A DNA stretch of 64,000 bases from Ostrinia nubilalis (lineage: Eukaryota; Arthropoda; Insecta; Lepidoptera; Crambidae): positions 2,115,501 to 2,179,500 of the forward strand of contig NC_087093.1 of the NCBI RefSeq assembly GCF_963855985.1, given 5' to 3'. Made by a program: the position numbers and the translations under genes. The notes below the pieces were generated by a model. That model was given only the letters and a program-made list of their open reading frames with translations, did not search any database and was not told the origin of the DNA. Below, piece by piece: positions 1-11,824 of this stretch (positions within the stretch are counted from its first letter, which is position 1; every line of letters begins with the position of its first letter).

Positions 1-627
1 GAAGATATAATTTTATATTACAGATTATTTCTTAACAGATAATGGAGCTGGTAAAGATTTGTGATGGGTGACTTTTATACCGGAGGAAAAAACTCAAGTG
101 ATGATAGGAAAGTAAATATAAAAATAATAAACAAGAATACTTAAATAAGATTATTTCGATTAAAAGTGTAATTATAACGGTAATAATTAGATAATCCTTA
201 AAATGTAATATGCAGTAAATTTAGCAAGCTATTCAACGTACAAAAACGACCCGTGCCCCAACTACTGATGTTCATTATTTAGTGTAAAATTTTCATCTTA
301 TAATGTAAAAAAAAACAATACGATAACGTGTATTCGTTGATTATGACGCTAATTTCTGTTTGCCAAAATAAAACCTATCGTACTTCAATTTTTGTTTACT
401 ACGCCCTCACGCTGTAGCATTTCACGCGCGCCTCTTTTTGTTACTCGTAGTACAGATGCTGCTACGGCGCTACGACGCTACGGCGTGGCAAGCATCGTAG
501 TCCGAAGTTTACAATACATACTACGACGACTAAAATGTTTGAAATTATCTCTTACAAAACTAAGAACGTTATAAAATGGGGTTTTATATTCTAAAATGAA
601 GCATTATAATATATAAAAGATAGTTAC
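1..627 (-). other. Intron of bru-3/CELF-like gene (left part)
   Basis: AT-rich non-coding sequence to the left of the CELF exon, i.e. downstream of it on the minus strand. On that strand it begins with the donor GTAACT at 627..622. The next CELF exon, which should begin with GAxxx coding for ED-RKLFVGM in this family, is not seen here and must lie left of the window. No other feature is recognised. Confidence 0.6.
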
Positions 628-676
628 CTCCTCTGTTTTCGCTGTCCGCCGGTTTCACCTGTATTGCTCGGTTCAT
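628..676 (-). CDS. bru-3: 49-nt internal exon of a CELF/Bruno-family RNA-binding protein (bru-3-like)
   Basis: Read on the minus strand the exon encodes MNRAIQVKPADSENRG plus the first G of the next codon. From memory this is the highly conserved peptide joining RRM1 to RRM2 in CELF/Bruno proteins (vertebrate CELF4 has MNRPIQVKPADSESRG, insect bruno-3 has MNRAIQVKPADSENRG). These proteins bind UG-rich RNA and control splicing, decay and translation. It is flanked by a T-rich acceptor ending TTTGTTTCAG (ending at 677) and the donor GTAACT (627..622). The length of 49 nt (phase 0 in, phase 1 out) fits the short exon known in CELF genes. No RRM1 exon was recognised elsewhere in the window, so neighbouring exons lie outside or behind very long introns. 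The choice of bru-3 over other CELF paralogues rests on remembered residue identity; the family assignment is firmer than the symbol. Confidence 0.85.
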
Positions 677-3600
677 CTGAAACAAAAATATAAACTTAAT
701 ATTTTGTACTAAATTCTTGCAAGTAGACTGCTCTGTTATGTGTTATTTCTGTGAATTTTATATAAATAATTGTGATTTCAACTCCTTAACCGATTGAGTC
801 CCAGACGGCATTAATTAATGTCATAACAATTGATTATCTATTGTGTCTAGATTCGCGGAGCTTGAAGGATTAAAATACATAAAATATTGCAATGACATAC
901 GTTGCAGATTACTGCTATGAAATTAATGACAATTATTTTATTTGTAACTTTATTTTCTCCAAATACTAGGAGAGTCTTTTAAAATTACCTTATTGTTTAT
1001 TTCTAAAACATTAGACAGTAAAATCAACAGTAACAGGACAAAAGGGGTATTTATGTAAATAATTTCATTGTCGTTAAATTTAATTAATTACTACCGACCC
1101 TTCTGGCAATACTGTCAATACAACAGAGCTTATCAGCAGGTATAATAAAGCAAATAAACATATTTAAAGACCACTGCAACTGTTTAGGAATTACCGACCA
1201 TCTACAAAAATAACTATGTTTTAATTATAGAGTTTGTAAGCTTCTTTATTGGCAGTATTTTAGGGACAAAATACTTAAACATCGAAGAATGAAAATAAGC
1301 TATGTTATACAAACAGCTAAAGTTATTTTAGGCAATGTAAAGTACTTTTGAATTATGCATTGAACAGCGATAGCCGAAGGCTTTATTTGGAATATCTAGC
1401 TGTGCTAATTTTAGAAAGTTTGTTTTCTAAATTGACCCAACCGGAAATCGAACACGGCCCCTCGAGCTCAAGGCGTATCACAACGGCATGGTTGTTTGCA
1501 AAAACTTTTCTCTGACTGCCGTTCCACATTGATTGAAACATTTTGTGACAGATACATCATCATGAGTATCCTTCACAAAATGTAGTCTTAGCAGATTTGA
1601 ATAATATCTAAACATGTATCATCCTAGATTCCTAGATCAAATTTTGCTGAATAAAAACTGTTAAATGATTGAAAATACATACAGTTTATAGTATTGAGTT
1701 GCTTCTGTAAATTGACATCCAAATGCATAATAATGAGAAAATAGAAACTTTTCGACAGGATACTACCTCTTGTGCACTTGCCTATGACATTGAATCGATT
1801 AATAATCTCTCAATTCCATAATATTCACTATTTTACTACATCACACGAACAAGTTTTTGCTCGCACAGCATTCCCAGTACATGAAAATGGCCGAGAAAAA
1901 CTCCAAGTCATGGGATACCTAACCTAGTTCCCAAAGTTGCTAGGCGTTCGCTGAGTTATATAAAAATACATTTGGTTTAGTTTTGAACTGCACGGTAATA
2001 TTGGAATTAGCTCAGAGGCAGAAAGAGACAAAAATATATATGCATTGCAGTGGGCGGGGCTAACATAGCTTACACACCTCTGCTACTTTAGGTATAAGCC
2101 TGATTCGTGAACACTTAAATTTCAGTTGACTGAAAAAGTTTCAGGAAACGCTAAAGAGTACTCGACTGAAAATATAGCGGCAACTCTTAAATAACCATAA
2201 ATCACGAACAATTTTTAATAAAATTATTAAACTAAAAATAAAAGAATGACAAGGTCATGATATCATATTAGCAATGTAGTATAGTCATTATTTTAAATTA
2301 AGCACAATATGAAATAAATAATTCGTAGCGACCTAAAATAAATAACTAATGATACTGCTAGTAACTTACGAAATGAAACGTAAATAAAAATAAATTGTAT
2401 AACTAATAATTTATTTATGGCCTCTAGATCCGGAAAATAATTAATTAAGGGTCAATTTAAGTCTAACTATTACATCCAAACTTTTGGAAGATCTAATGTT
2501 AATGACAGACGTAATGTTTTCCTTATCAACATGTACAGAAACTGTGTGCCTTTTGTCTGACCTTACAACTAAAAAACTCATTAAAAGGTCATCCACTAAT
2601 GACATAACCATTCATCCATTAACAGCCATTATGCTCTTCTCTTATCATTTGACATACAATTTCCCATTTAACCCAAATAACATTTCATTCGAAAGAAATA
2701 TCAAAACATTATTACTAAGCTCATATTATTTGTCTCTTCGAATCACAATCGTACTCCCGACGAAAATATCGTCTAAACGAGCATCGAAAAACGTGAAGAT
2801 AACTAATAGGTGTGCCTCGAACCAATCAATAACCATTTACGTTTCGAACGATGTAGCTTTGAATAACATGTCAGATGTTCAACTGTCAAACGGGTGAACT
2901 GTTAAAATGTCATCGGGCAATCCGTTGCTAGGCAACCGGTCAACAACAATCGAATTGAATGTCACTTTTATTCAGTTTGATGATTACGTTTTTTAGATTA
3001 CGTTTTTGGATAAATTCAGAGGTGACCTAAGTTGAGCTTTGTGTGAGCGATGTTTTTATTATGTATTATGTACAAAAATAGAAATAATATACGGAGAAAA
3101 AAATATTATTTCACTTTGATTTTTTGGCTAAATAGTGACAGGATAATGACAACAATCTATTGTATAAAATGATACCAAACATCAAATTGACATTTTCAAA
3201 TATCGATCCTAGTCATAGAACCCGCAACCAAATGTAAAAAAAGGTTTTCAAGTTTTTTAGTTGAGTCAAATACATAATCAAATCATATTAGTTAGATTCT
3301 AATTTTTGAATAAGTAGACAACGAAAATGTAATTTGAAAACCTTTTTCATTCTTGAATCTATTGAAGTAATATTTAGTCCTAACTTATCACAGACGCTTA
3401 AAGACCAAAAATTCTAAAATGTAAAGTTACCTAATTAAATGTGACCCTAAATTAGGTAGACCAGTTTGATACAACTTAGGTATTTGATCATTCAGGTCAA
3501 TCTCTAGACTGGCCTGAGAATGAACTCATCTCAGTACAAATAGTTTTAGACAAGTATTAAATAGTTCGAGCATAATGCCGAAACTTCGTTGGTTATTACG

Positions 3601-3776
3601 TAGGTATTCGTGTAAATTCATTATTACATCTTAACCAAGAATTTGAGGTTACTAGATTCGGGAAACTACTCGTAAAAGTACTTACTTGTAAGACGTAATC
3701 TTTTGTATTTAGTCGGTCGTTGAATTGTTTTAATATACGGTTCTCAAATATCTTGATAAGACTGTAACTTCTCTAA
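677..3776 (-). other. AT-rich intronic or intergenic sequence, no gene seen
   Basis: About 3 kb of AT-rich DNA with no convincing exon or RNA gene. At 1430..1487 the minus strand holds a degenerate tRNA-like stretch with a B-box-like GTGTTCGATTTCC, probably the remnant of a tRNA-derived SINE. The open frame at 2484..2897 has no recognisable domain and ordinary AT-rich composition, so it is not called. If the CpG block at 7.4 kb is an internal promoter of the CELF gene, this stretch is its first intron. Confidence 0.45.
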
Positions 3777-3994
3777 GGCTGAGTTGCCCAATTTTACTTT
3801 TTAACTCTGACAAACGTCAAAAATCTGCCAAACTCTATACAAAAAGCACCGGTTAATGTTATTGTTACAAAATAATTTTTTGACGTTTGTCAAAGTTAAC
3901 CTTTGACATAAACTTTGACAAACGTCAGAAATCTGTTTCCATACAAAAAGCAACGGTTATAGTTACGGTCAAAGTTTAGTGGTGCAACTCAGCC
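3777..3994. mobile_element. MITE of the GGCTGAGTTGCACC family, compound copy
   Basis: It begins GGCTGAGTTGC and ends GCAACTCAGCC, the terminal inverted repeats shared by six further copies in this window. Internally the block running from GACAAACGTC to CATACAAAAAGCA-CGGTT occurs twice in the same orientation, so this 218-bp copy is about 100 bp longer than the ~118-bp unit seen elsewhere. It is either a partial tandem duplication or two copies fused. The left flank is TAA; the right flank GTA has decayed. Confidence 0.7.
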
Positions 3995-6900
3995 GTAATA
4001 TTTCTAAATAACACAACTCAGTTTCTACATTTTTTAAGGAGTTTAGTAAAATTTTATTTAATACTTATGGACAGACGCTGAAAGAACTTGATTGATAACA
4101 TTGTTTGTGACCGTGAAATTCTTACTTTTCAACCGACTTCAAAAAAGGAGGAGGTTCTCAATTCGACCCGTATGTTTTTTTTATTTTGTCAATTATTGGC
4201 AGTAGTTAGGTATATTAAAAATTTAATATTCACTTTTAGTTTGTAAATCTATGTACTGAGAAAAACAATGAAGAAATTACTTGGAAGAAAATCTATTTGG
4301 TACACAGTATCAAAATAAACTTTATCAAAAGTGCAAAGTTGCAAACGTGTCGTAAACATTGAAATTAACAACGACCGGCGCAGTTGAAAAGTCAAACATA
4401 TAAAATTAATTTAACACATTATATTAAATTTCCAAAGTTCGGGGCCGATGTGGTTCAAACAAGAAAATTCAGAAACAAATTATTAGCTTTTGTTTGAAAG
4501 TAAAACCGATCATAAATTACGAATCCGTTATCCAATCCTAAAACTTAAACAGAATTTATTAAGTAGGTAAGTAATTTAATAAAATAACTGGCTCCGGTAC
4601 GGGTCGGAGGTTTTGGACTGGTTTTATTAAATAGTAGATAGTGACATGAATTTATAATTTTGTAGTCTATGAATTTCGTTAACGGTTAGTTTCTCATCTA
4701 AATAACTGGTACAAAAGTGTAAGCTTAATAGTATAAAATCAAAGGTAAAATAGATGATCTATAAGTACTTAAGTATGCCCTACATTTCCGTTTTGTAATA
4801 TTCTTAGTAGCAGGTAATGCGAATGCACTACCGCTAACAAGGTTACCTACTTTTTCTGAAACTAAAAAAAACTTAAAAAAAACTTATTCTAATCATTCAT
4901 CATTGTAAACTGTTCATATACCACAGAAAAGTTCGATAGATGAGTACTAAGTAAAATAATTTCTTTCTTCTACTATATTATTATTTGGAACGTGTATAAA
5001 CGCCCTGGAAAGAGTCTACTGAATCGAAACTTTGACTTTGACTTACTATAAATCAAAGATGCGCCATCAAAGTTTACCAAACCCGACTGACTTAAGTAAC
5101 ATATCACGCGTCGTTGTTTCTGTCATCACTTTGTTACCCAAAAGTTTATAAATAAAACCGGTAAAGAACGGATTTTACTAGCTTAAATAGGTTCCGTATA
5201 TTTTCTTAAAACTATCTAGTCTAAAGAAGGTAGATGCACTTTCGATTAAAAATAACACAAAATGATATTTTCTGAATTTTTAACGACGATAGTATCACAT
5301 ACAGTTTATCCCAAATTTTTCTTTGAGAATCTTTCAGACATGAGATGAAGTTCTTTTTGTATAACTTTTGTTAGGTGCACTTATCTTTATATTAATTAGG
5401 CCGATAAAATTTAAACCCTTCAGTTTTGACCCACTACACTGTTCTTGTCTTCATTTCACATCTTTTTCTATGTAACTATACGTCATAACTATTCAATTTG
5501 TTTATGTGAAAATTGTAAGCGAAGAGACACGTGAGTGATTCTATAAGAGACCCGTTTTTTTAAAGTATTAGGGAACCCTAAAAATGGAGTTTGGCGATAC
5601 AGTCGAGGTAATGGCGCGAGGGCTCGGCTGGGCGGGACTTGATAAAACTTTTATGGCATCTTATGAGGCTAGTATTCCCGAATATGTTATGTTAGGCCAT
5701 CCGGCGAGGGTATTGTGAACTTACGAAACAAGAGTTCATAGAGTTTAAGCTTCATTAGATTATAAAGGGGTTGCCTTTATTTTTGAGGGTTGACACTATT
5801 TTTAGGCGTATATTAAAAGTCTATTCTTGATAAAAGATAGACACACACTTTCTATTTTAGTTTTTAAGCCTTTGATATTGATAAAAAGTTTATTGTATTT
5901 AAAACACACACAAACACATTTCGATTGTCATAATCTGTACTTAATTTTTAATTGATAGTTAGCTCGTAGTAATTAGTCCACAAACCCAGCAGTGAACTTA
6001 AATTTGAAAACGATTTGCTTTATTTATTTGCTCGATTAATTATGCACCAGCTAGTATTTTTAAAAACAATTATTAAAATATTTACAAGTAGGTAATTTAT
6101 TCTAACACTAAGCGATAATTTGAGCGATGAAAAATACGCTTCAATTTCAATGGTTACTAAAATAAATTAATGATTATTACATGTAAATCAAAAAGTTAAT
6201 GCCGCATGTTACTTTTGAACCACACTATTATTAACAAGAACTAATACTTTTGCATTTAGTATTTAAATTGCAAAGAATACAAAATTTTTAAGACGAAGTT
6301 TCACACATAATACGTATAAAACAAAAACAGATACAACTAGTAGCAAATTTATTCAAGGAAAAGACCCGAATCACAATTTCCAAAACCAGATGCGATTCCA
6401 TAAGTCCGCCATGATTTATTATACAACTTCCACATTCACTGCACAAAACGAATAAGTACGAAAACGACAGAATCGCCACGAGAGAATTTGTTTCGAGTGC
6501 AAAATTAAACGGCACTGTCATAGTGAGGCAGTTATAAATGCTGTCATAAAGTGGAGCCTTTTTTTATTAAGTCCCTAAGTATTAAATTCTGTAAGGTCAC
6601 GATGAGATCGCACAATTAAGGCCAAGTAGTCCTTGTGAAGTAAAAGCGTGCAATTTTTTTCTAATGGAATTAAGAGAGTGTAATTAAAATGCTGATTGTT
6701 TTGTAAACACTGTGGGTAATCCTAATAATGGTTTTGAAGTTTTATTTGTAATGTTCTTGCCTTTTATTTTTTTACTTGTAAAGTTTTTACGTATTTTATG
6801 TATTTATTGTTAACATAAATGTGAAATAATAAATAAGATGTAAATTAAAATAATAATAACTAAATTAGAAGAATAAAACAAGCTAAAAATTAATTAATAC

Positions 6901-7330
6901 TAAATATGTAATTGTAATAAAAATAATAACTTAATTATAATTAAAGGAGAGGTTTTTAATTAATAATTTAAAACAATATATAAATTATAAGTATTAAGTT
7001 TACATTATTTAAATTAAATATGTAAATTTTTATTTAATAACAAAAATATTATTAGTAATTAAGCGATTATAAGTTTTGACACAAGTTTGCAATATTATAA
7101 ACTGGACACGCAGTGTTAGTAGTTTGTAAACACTATCTAGTAGCCACGTATCAAAACAAAAGCTGATAAGGTAAAACAGTGTTTATTTACGAAAGTTAAC
7201 AACAAACAATTCCGAAGAACTTTTATCTGAAACCAAAGAAAAATATAAAAACATAAAAGTAACGAAAACAAATAATCATAAACAAAAAAAAAAGTTTATC
7301 CTGCCCACTTAATTTCAATTATTTACTTAC
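3995..7330. other. AT-rich non-coding region with one interspersed repeat fragment
   Basis: The only repeat recognised is AACCGACTTCAAAAAAGGAGG at about 4132..4190, the end of a lepidopteran interspersed repeat that recurs inverted at 10717..10766 and in decayed form near 23508 and 44690..44945. The rest is AT-rich (very much so at 6720..7080) with no supported gene. The minus-strand frame at 6288..6521 has no family resemblance. If the CELF gene reads through, this is intron. Confidence 0.4.
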
Positions 7331-7650
7331 AATAATAGGCGGTGGATAGTCAACTTTTGCGGAACGCAAAATATCTACGAGATGAACCATATGGACAGCT
7401 GAACTTAGTATCAGTTTTGAAATGAAACTTCGTTACGTTCGGTCGGGAGCGCGCGTCGTACGATCGTCACTCGGAGCGCGAGGCCGTACGTCTGACCCGT
7501 GCGAGCGGCGGCGCGCGACTGAGATGACTTGCGGGGGTGGGCATACGCACGCGGGGAGGTACGCACGCACGCAGACTTGACAGCCAATCGCGTGCGTGCG
7601 CCTCGCGCACCCCCGCGCCTCAGACCCCGCCCCGCGCTCGCCCGTCACCT
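7331..7650 (-). promoter_or_regulatory. CpG-rich block: candidate internal promoter and first exon
   Basis: At 7441..7620, 129 of 180 bases are G or C and CpG is frequent, in sharp contrast to the AT-rich flanks. On the minus strand the block runs into a perfect donor, GTAAGTAAAT, at 7330..7321. The last ATG before this donor (7390..7388) opens exactly 20 codons, MVHLVDILRSAKVDYPPPII, ending in phase 0. The CELF exon at 676 starts in phase 0, so a splice from 7331 to 676 would stay in frame. A weak TATA-like ATATAGG lies near 7662..7668 upstream on the minus strand. Composition and donor are seen directly. Promoter activity, the coding status of the 20 codons and the link to the CELF exon are inference. 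It could also be the untranslated first exon of another gene. Confidence 0.5.
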
Positions 7651-8920
7651 CACAATCGATGCCCTATATTGCATTAATTATTTAGGAAACACGCAATAAG
7701 ATAACGGAAGGTGGCAGATAAGGGCCTGCACGTAACTTTAAATAAATCATCGTCTTCGGTCACTCGCGGCTCTCGCAGAAAACACCGACAGGCGGCGCCA
7801 CTCGCGTATTATTTACGTTGTCACTTCCGAAGCACCTTTTCTCAGCGATTGTATTTATCTGCGTGCGTTATTTATGTTGTAACTTTATTGCGAGCGGAAT
7901 AAATAATAGAATAAAAAACTGAATTTCATTCATAAGGCAGGATGGAGTTTATCTACATTTCCACCTTCGGTTCGCGACGCGAAAACAATCGTAATATTTT
8001 TTGGAACGTTGTCAAGTTGTCGTTTGCCGATATTATATGGGGGAATAGGAATATTCGGCGGCGAGAGGCTTCATACACGGGTACGAATGTTTCTATTATT
8101 TCGCAGACAATGACTCGGTAGGTATCCGCTTGTTTTTGTAATGTCGTACTAACTGCAAAATAATAATGCCGTTAGGGAAGTTTTTGGCGGAGAATTTTCT
8201 TTTTTCTTTTTGATGGACGCCTTAAAAGTGCGTTAAAAGAAAGAGCCTTGATTCCTCAGATGCTATTTTCGTGTGAAAGGTGAATGAGGCAGTTTAAAAA
8301 TACATCATTGTGTTGTTGGAATTTTAAAACTTATACAATGTTGAATGAGAGTTAAACTCAATTTTACATAATAGCTGCTTTATTTTACGGCTGCCTTTAA
8401 ATCTTCGTAATTTTTATTAGAGTATTTCTCAAAAAAAATGTACATTTTGAAAAAAAAAAGTGTGCTTTGAAACAGTTCAAAAGTTTTATATTTATAAATC
8501 ATCACACAAAAAAAACACACACACAATTTTGAAGGATGAATATTAATCTTTAAGATAACGAAGAATTATAGCTATAATCCTACTTATTACCAAATATTTA
8601 GATATTTTAAAAATAGTCCTTTTTTACCTTTCATACAAAAACCTGTTTGCCACCCTAGGTTTTTCATGTGTTTTTGTTTCATAAAATGCGATACGTAACT
8701 AAATTATTGTAAATTTCTTTGTATTATCGTTCTACAGTAATCGCAGTTTCTGTATCAAATTGATTTTCTATGGGGTGTCATAATGAATTGGCAATTTAAA
8801 GCAAAAAAACAAAATGAGTCGCTCTCATTTACTATTTCGTTATTTACTCTTTAGTTACGATTTATTTCTACTTTCCCATGGTTTCTGAACAATTCCGTAT
8901 TTATTTTACACGGACAACAA
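7651..8920. other. No gene recognised
   Basis: Sequence between the CpG block and the small spliced unit. GC content falls back gradually to about 7800 and then the region is AT-rich, with A-runs near 8430..8520 and a short (CA)n tract at 8513..8523. The frame at 7711..7902 is an open stretch in the shoulder of the CpG block and starts on GTG; it shows no domain. Confidence 0.4.
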
Positions 8921-8934
8921 TAGCTGCACTCTGA

Positions 8935-9520
8935 ATGGCTGTTGGCCTGACGTCTCCGCCATTACATCTATCGCGAAAATTAGTGAAAACGTTTGTGTTT
9001 TGTGGGATTACTTTTTCGTAACAGGCAGTAAAATCAGCGATTTTATATAGAACGGTAAGTCTTCATTTAACCATTTTTTGTAATACGTGTGGTACGAACA
9101 TTTAGTAAGCTTTTATATTTGCTGTAACAAATTTTATCAAAAAAATACTTGTTTCTGATCTCATTTTGTCTAATATTTCGTTACGTTTTTTACGAATTTC
9201 GTTAAGTTACGAAAAAGTACAACATAATGCTGAGTGTATACTGTATTACTGTTATTACCTGACTAAGCATAGTAATATTCACTACTTAATTTATTTCAAA
9301 AAATATAGAGCGTCAATAACAAAAGGATTGGATACTATCTTGTAAAGCAAAGTGCCACCAGCAAAAAATAATCAAATCATTTAGATTACGTTTTTATGTG
9401 ATTACTTCTTTTGTTTTTTTAGGAATGCCGCCAAAAACCAATGCCAAAAGGCAAAAAGCTTACAGAGAACGACTCAAAATGGATAAACATGATGGAACAA
9501 AAATAATTTTATTAAAATAG
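8935..9520 (+). CDS. Putative two-exon transcript with a 31-aa basic ORF
   Basis: A GTAAGT donor at 9055..9060 follows a stretch of mixed composition, and a strong acceptor (ATTACTTCTTTTGTTTTTTTAG) ends at 9422. Three bases later an ATG (9425) in good context (GAATGCC) opens 31 codons ending at TAG 9518..9520. The peptide starts MPPKTNAKRQKAYRERLK and is very basic. Peptides of the type MPPxTNAxRQKxYRERLK start many uncharacterised arthropod proteins, often longer ones and often linked to repeats. Here the frame stops shortly after that motif, so this is either a microprotein or the truncated 5' end of a transposon-associated or host gene. The sequence TTTCGTTAC recurs around it (9176, 9664, 9680), which favours a repeat origin. 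Coordinates of the first exon's start are a guess; only 9425..9520 is coding. Confidence 0.35.
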
Positions 9521-10133
9521 TATGAATGATTACTCCCTTATTTTATTTCTAACCCCTTAATATTACCCCGTATTTGGGCGCATACTTACAAATATTTCGA
9601 ATTGAATAAATTTAGAGCATTCACAATATTTCGCCAATGTATAACAAGCCTTATGGCCTTACTATTTCGTTACTACCGTTTCGTTACGTACATTTTTTTT
9701 GAGAAATACTCATTAATAGAAATTATGTGGGAACTTGGTACAATCATTGCAAAACTTTTTATGCAATGTTAAACATTTCCCCTTACTTAATACATTTTGA
9801 AAAGCGACTTTGTTCGTAACTTGCTTGATATATTTTTTAATGATTTTAAAGCACTTTAATGTCCCAATTTTAAAGACATATTTTATTTCGCCCGCCCCTC
9901 CACGAACCCTATTAAATGAGCCGTACTCATAATGCGAATACAATACAGTGCCTAACTGGCCTAATGTCTTCATCGCGATTCAGGACAAGTGCAGCATGTG
10001 TGGTGACCACGTGACGGGAATCTTCGTATGGTTTGTAAACAACGTACTTTGCTGCAGTAGAATCACTAGATGAAGGTCTATTAGATGAATATGGCCGTAT
10101 TATAGTGATGCTCGTTCAATTTACTCAAATATT
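9521..10133. other. No gene recognised
   Basis: AT-rich DNA. The minus-strand open frame at 9713..9973 has no recognisable domain. TTTCGTTAC-type motifs at 9664..9685 may belong to the repeat that carries the preceding small unit. Confidence 0.35.
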
Positions 10134-10326
10134 GAGACCGAGGTGAGTTGTCACAGAGGACAGTTGTGACATTGTTGATTTTTAGGACTTATTAACTACT
10201 AGCGAGCGCATTACTTTGATCAAGTCTCGAGCTAACAAATTCGTCTTGTTGCGAGCTCGCTAAAGTTAATAGGTTTCTAAATATCGACAATCACAACTGT
10301 CCTCTGTTACAACTCACCTCGGTCTC
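10134..10326. mobile_element. MITE with ~60-bp terminal inverted repeats
   Basis: The left end GAGACCGAGGTGAGTTG is the reverse complement of the right end CAACTCACCTCGGTCTC. The complementarity continues inward imperfectly through CAGAGGACAGTTGTGA and its partner TCACAACTGTCCTCTG to about 10195 and 10265. A short central region also carries AGCGAGCGC and GCGAGCTCGCT. No coding capacity and no clear target duplication. Confidence 0.75.
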
Positions 10327-10716
10327 CCCTACACCTAAATTAAAGCCTCTGATTTCTTGCATTTTAATACATGATTAAGATTAGTTTATTACTTTGGTAC
10401 TAAACTCTCCGAATAACAATTTTATAAACAAGAATTTTTATGATTGGTAAATACCCATTGCTTAATATAATATTAATATTGGTAAATTACAATAATGGTA
10501 ATTTAAGAATAATTTGTGATAGATGTATGGTGTAACGGAAAAGAGTTTAGTTTTTTGGGGTTCTGGACTTAATTTTTTGCTACAGTTAAATTTACCAGAA
10601 AATTACTTTTTCAAGTATTTCTAAACTTAGTGATTTATTTAGTAGTGATTCTTTTTTAACTTGGGAAAGACTTTACTGGTCACTCGTTTGTGTTTGATGG
10701 TTATCGTCACTTAAAA

Positions 10717-10766
10717 ACATACACTCGAATTGAGAACATCCTCCTTTTTGAAGTCGGTTAAAAACT
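10717..10766 (-). repeat. AACCGACTTCAAAAAGGAGG repeat fragment
   Basis: On the minus strand this reads AACCGACTTCAAAAAGGAGG followed by a sequence close to TTCTCAATTCGA, matching 4132..4175 on the plus strand. It is the end of an interspersed lepidopteran repeat of unknown class. Confidence 0.5.
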
Positions 10767-11023
10767 AGCTCTACTGAGTGTGTTTGTGCTATGCCCACAT
10801 GGTTTATAGTTTATTCAAATGGTAATTCCGACGTATGAATGCGAATCTGAGTGTTTGTTAGTGTATTTTGAGAGAACAAAATAGCAAATCAATTAGTGGG
10901 TGCATGTGGGTGGTATGCTGAATAAGGGATAGTAAAGATTGTGGGTTAGAAAGATCTTCTAGGGACTGATAACAGTGTTAAAGTATCGGTACGTATTTAT
11001 TTTTACTTGCCGGATTATGATTT

Positions 11024-11171
11024 AAGCCCGTATTCACAAACATTACTATGAGATCTCACAGTGCGCGTGGACGCACTGGGTGACACACGAACTAATCACA
11101 GAGCCTATGCAACGCTATGCGTTTGATTTGCTGCTTCACTTAAGCAAACTTCGTTTGTAAATTCGGGCGTT
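11024..11171. mobile_element. MITE of the AACGCCCGTATTCACAAAC family (copy A)
   Basis: The left end AAGCCCGTATTCACAAAC and the right end GTTTGTAAATTCGGGCGTTA are inverted repeats. The body CTCACAGTGCGCGTGGACG ... TGATTTGCTGCTTCACTTAAGC is shared with copies at 12371, 38802, 48860 and the interrupted copy at 59371. About 148 bp, non-coding. Confidence 0.75.
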
Positions 11172-11477
11172 ATTTACATGAACCGAATTTAGATTTTTTA
11201 TTATTATCTCTAATAGCTAAGTCATAAAAAATGGGTTCTCCTAAATAATTAGGTGCTGCATTGTTATAAATCAAAACTAATTATATGTATAATACGCGGA
11301 AGTAACTCTACTTGTTTGATTATTATGTTTTAAGAAGAAACCTTTAAATATAGAGTAAGATAGTAGCAGGAACTGAATATTGGAATACAATTTGGTGCCA
11401 AAAACTCTTAAATGGAAGAGGTAATTTCTCTTCGAACGAACGAACGAATTTCTCTTAGTGGGAAGCGCATTATAGTT

Positions 11478-11618
11478 GTTGCAATTCACGAAGGCGAGTG
11501 AGCTTTACATGTGTGGTGGCTCGCTACTGTTCGTTTTTCAAAAGTTTTGATAGACATTACTTACATGTACAATGTACACACACACAATTAAAGCTCACTC
11601 GCCTTCGTGAGTTGCAAG
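11478..11618. mobile_element. MITE with 29-bp inverted repeats (TTGCAA...CACGAAGGCGAGTGAGC)
   Basis: TTGCAATTCACGAAGGCGAG at the left is matched by the complement of CTCGCCTTCGTGAGTTGCAA at the right, and pairing extends through AGCTTTA/TAAAGCT. About 140 bp, single copy in the window, non-coding; no firm target duplication. Confidence 0.7.
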
Positions 11619-11718
11619 AATTATAATTCATAATTTCAAGTTAGGGATACAAAAATTCGTAAAAAAAATAGGAAGCAACAGTTCCTACAAATAAGGATAG
11701 TTAAAATTTTATACCTAC

Positions 11719-11800
11719 ACCCGCTTATTAATAAAAGTTACACCCTAGTTGAACTGTAGCCAAAATAATTGTCATCTAGTATGGAAATGTCATTTTAATC
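11719..11800. mobile_element. Truncated MITE of the CCCCTTATTAATAAAAGTTACA family
   Basis: CCGCTTATTAATAAAAGTTA at its left end, followed by CACCCTAGTTGAACTG and GTATGGAAATGTCATTTTA, matches the reverse complement of the complete copy at 38994..39112. The far terminus is missing. Confidence 0.6.
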
Positions 11801-11824
11801 CAAGGGGACAGTGTTTTGATCCTT

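Noticed and set aside
2484..2897. 137-codon open frame
   Set aside because: No recognisable domain, starts on TTG, and composition matches the surrounding non-coding DNA.
7433..7648. 71-codon Arg/Ala-rich frame on the minus strand
   Set aside because: Open only because the CpG block is GC-rich; the frame differs from the one that meets the GTAAGT donor in phase with the CELF exon.
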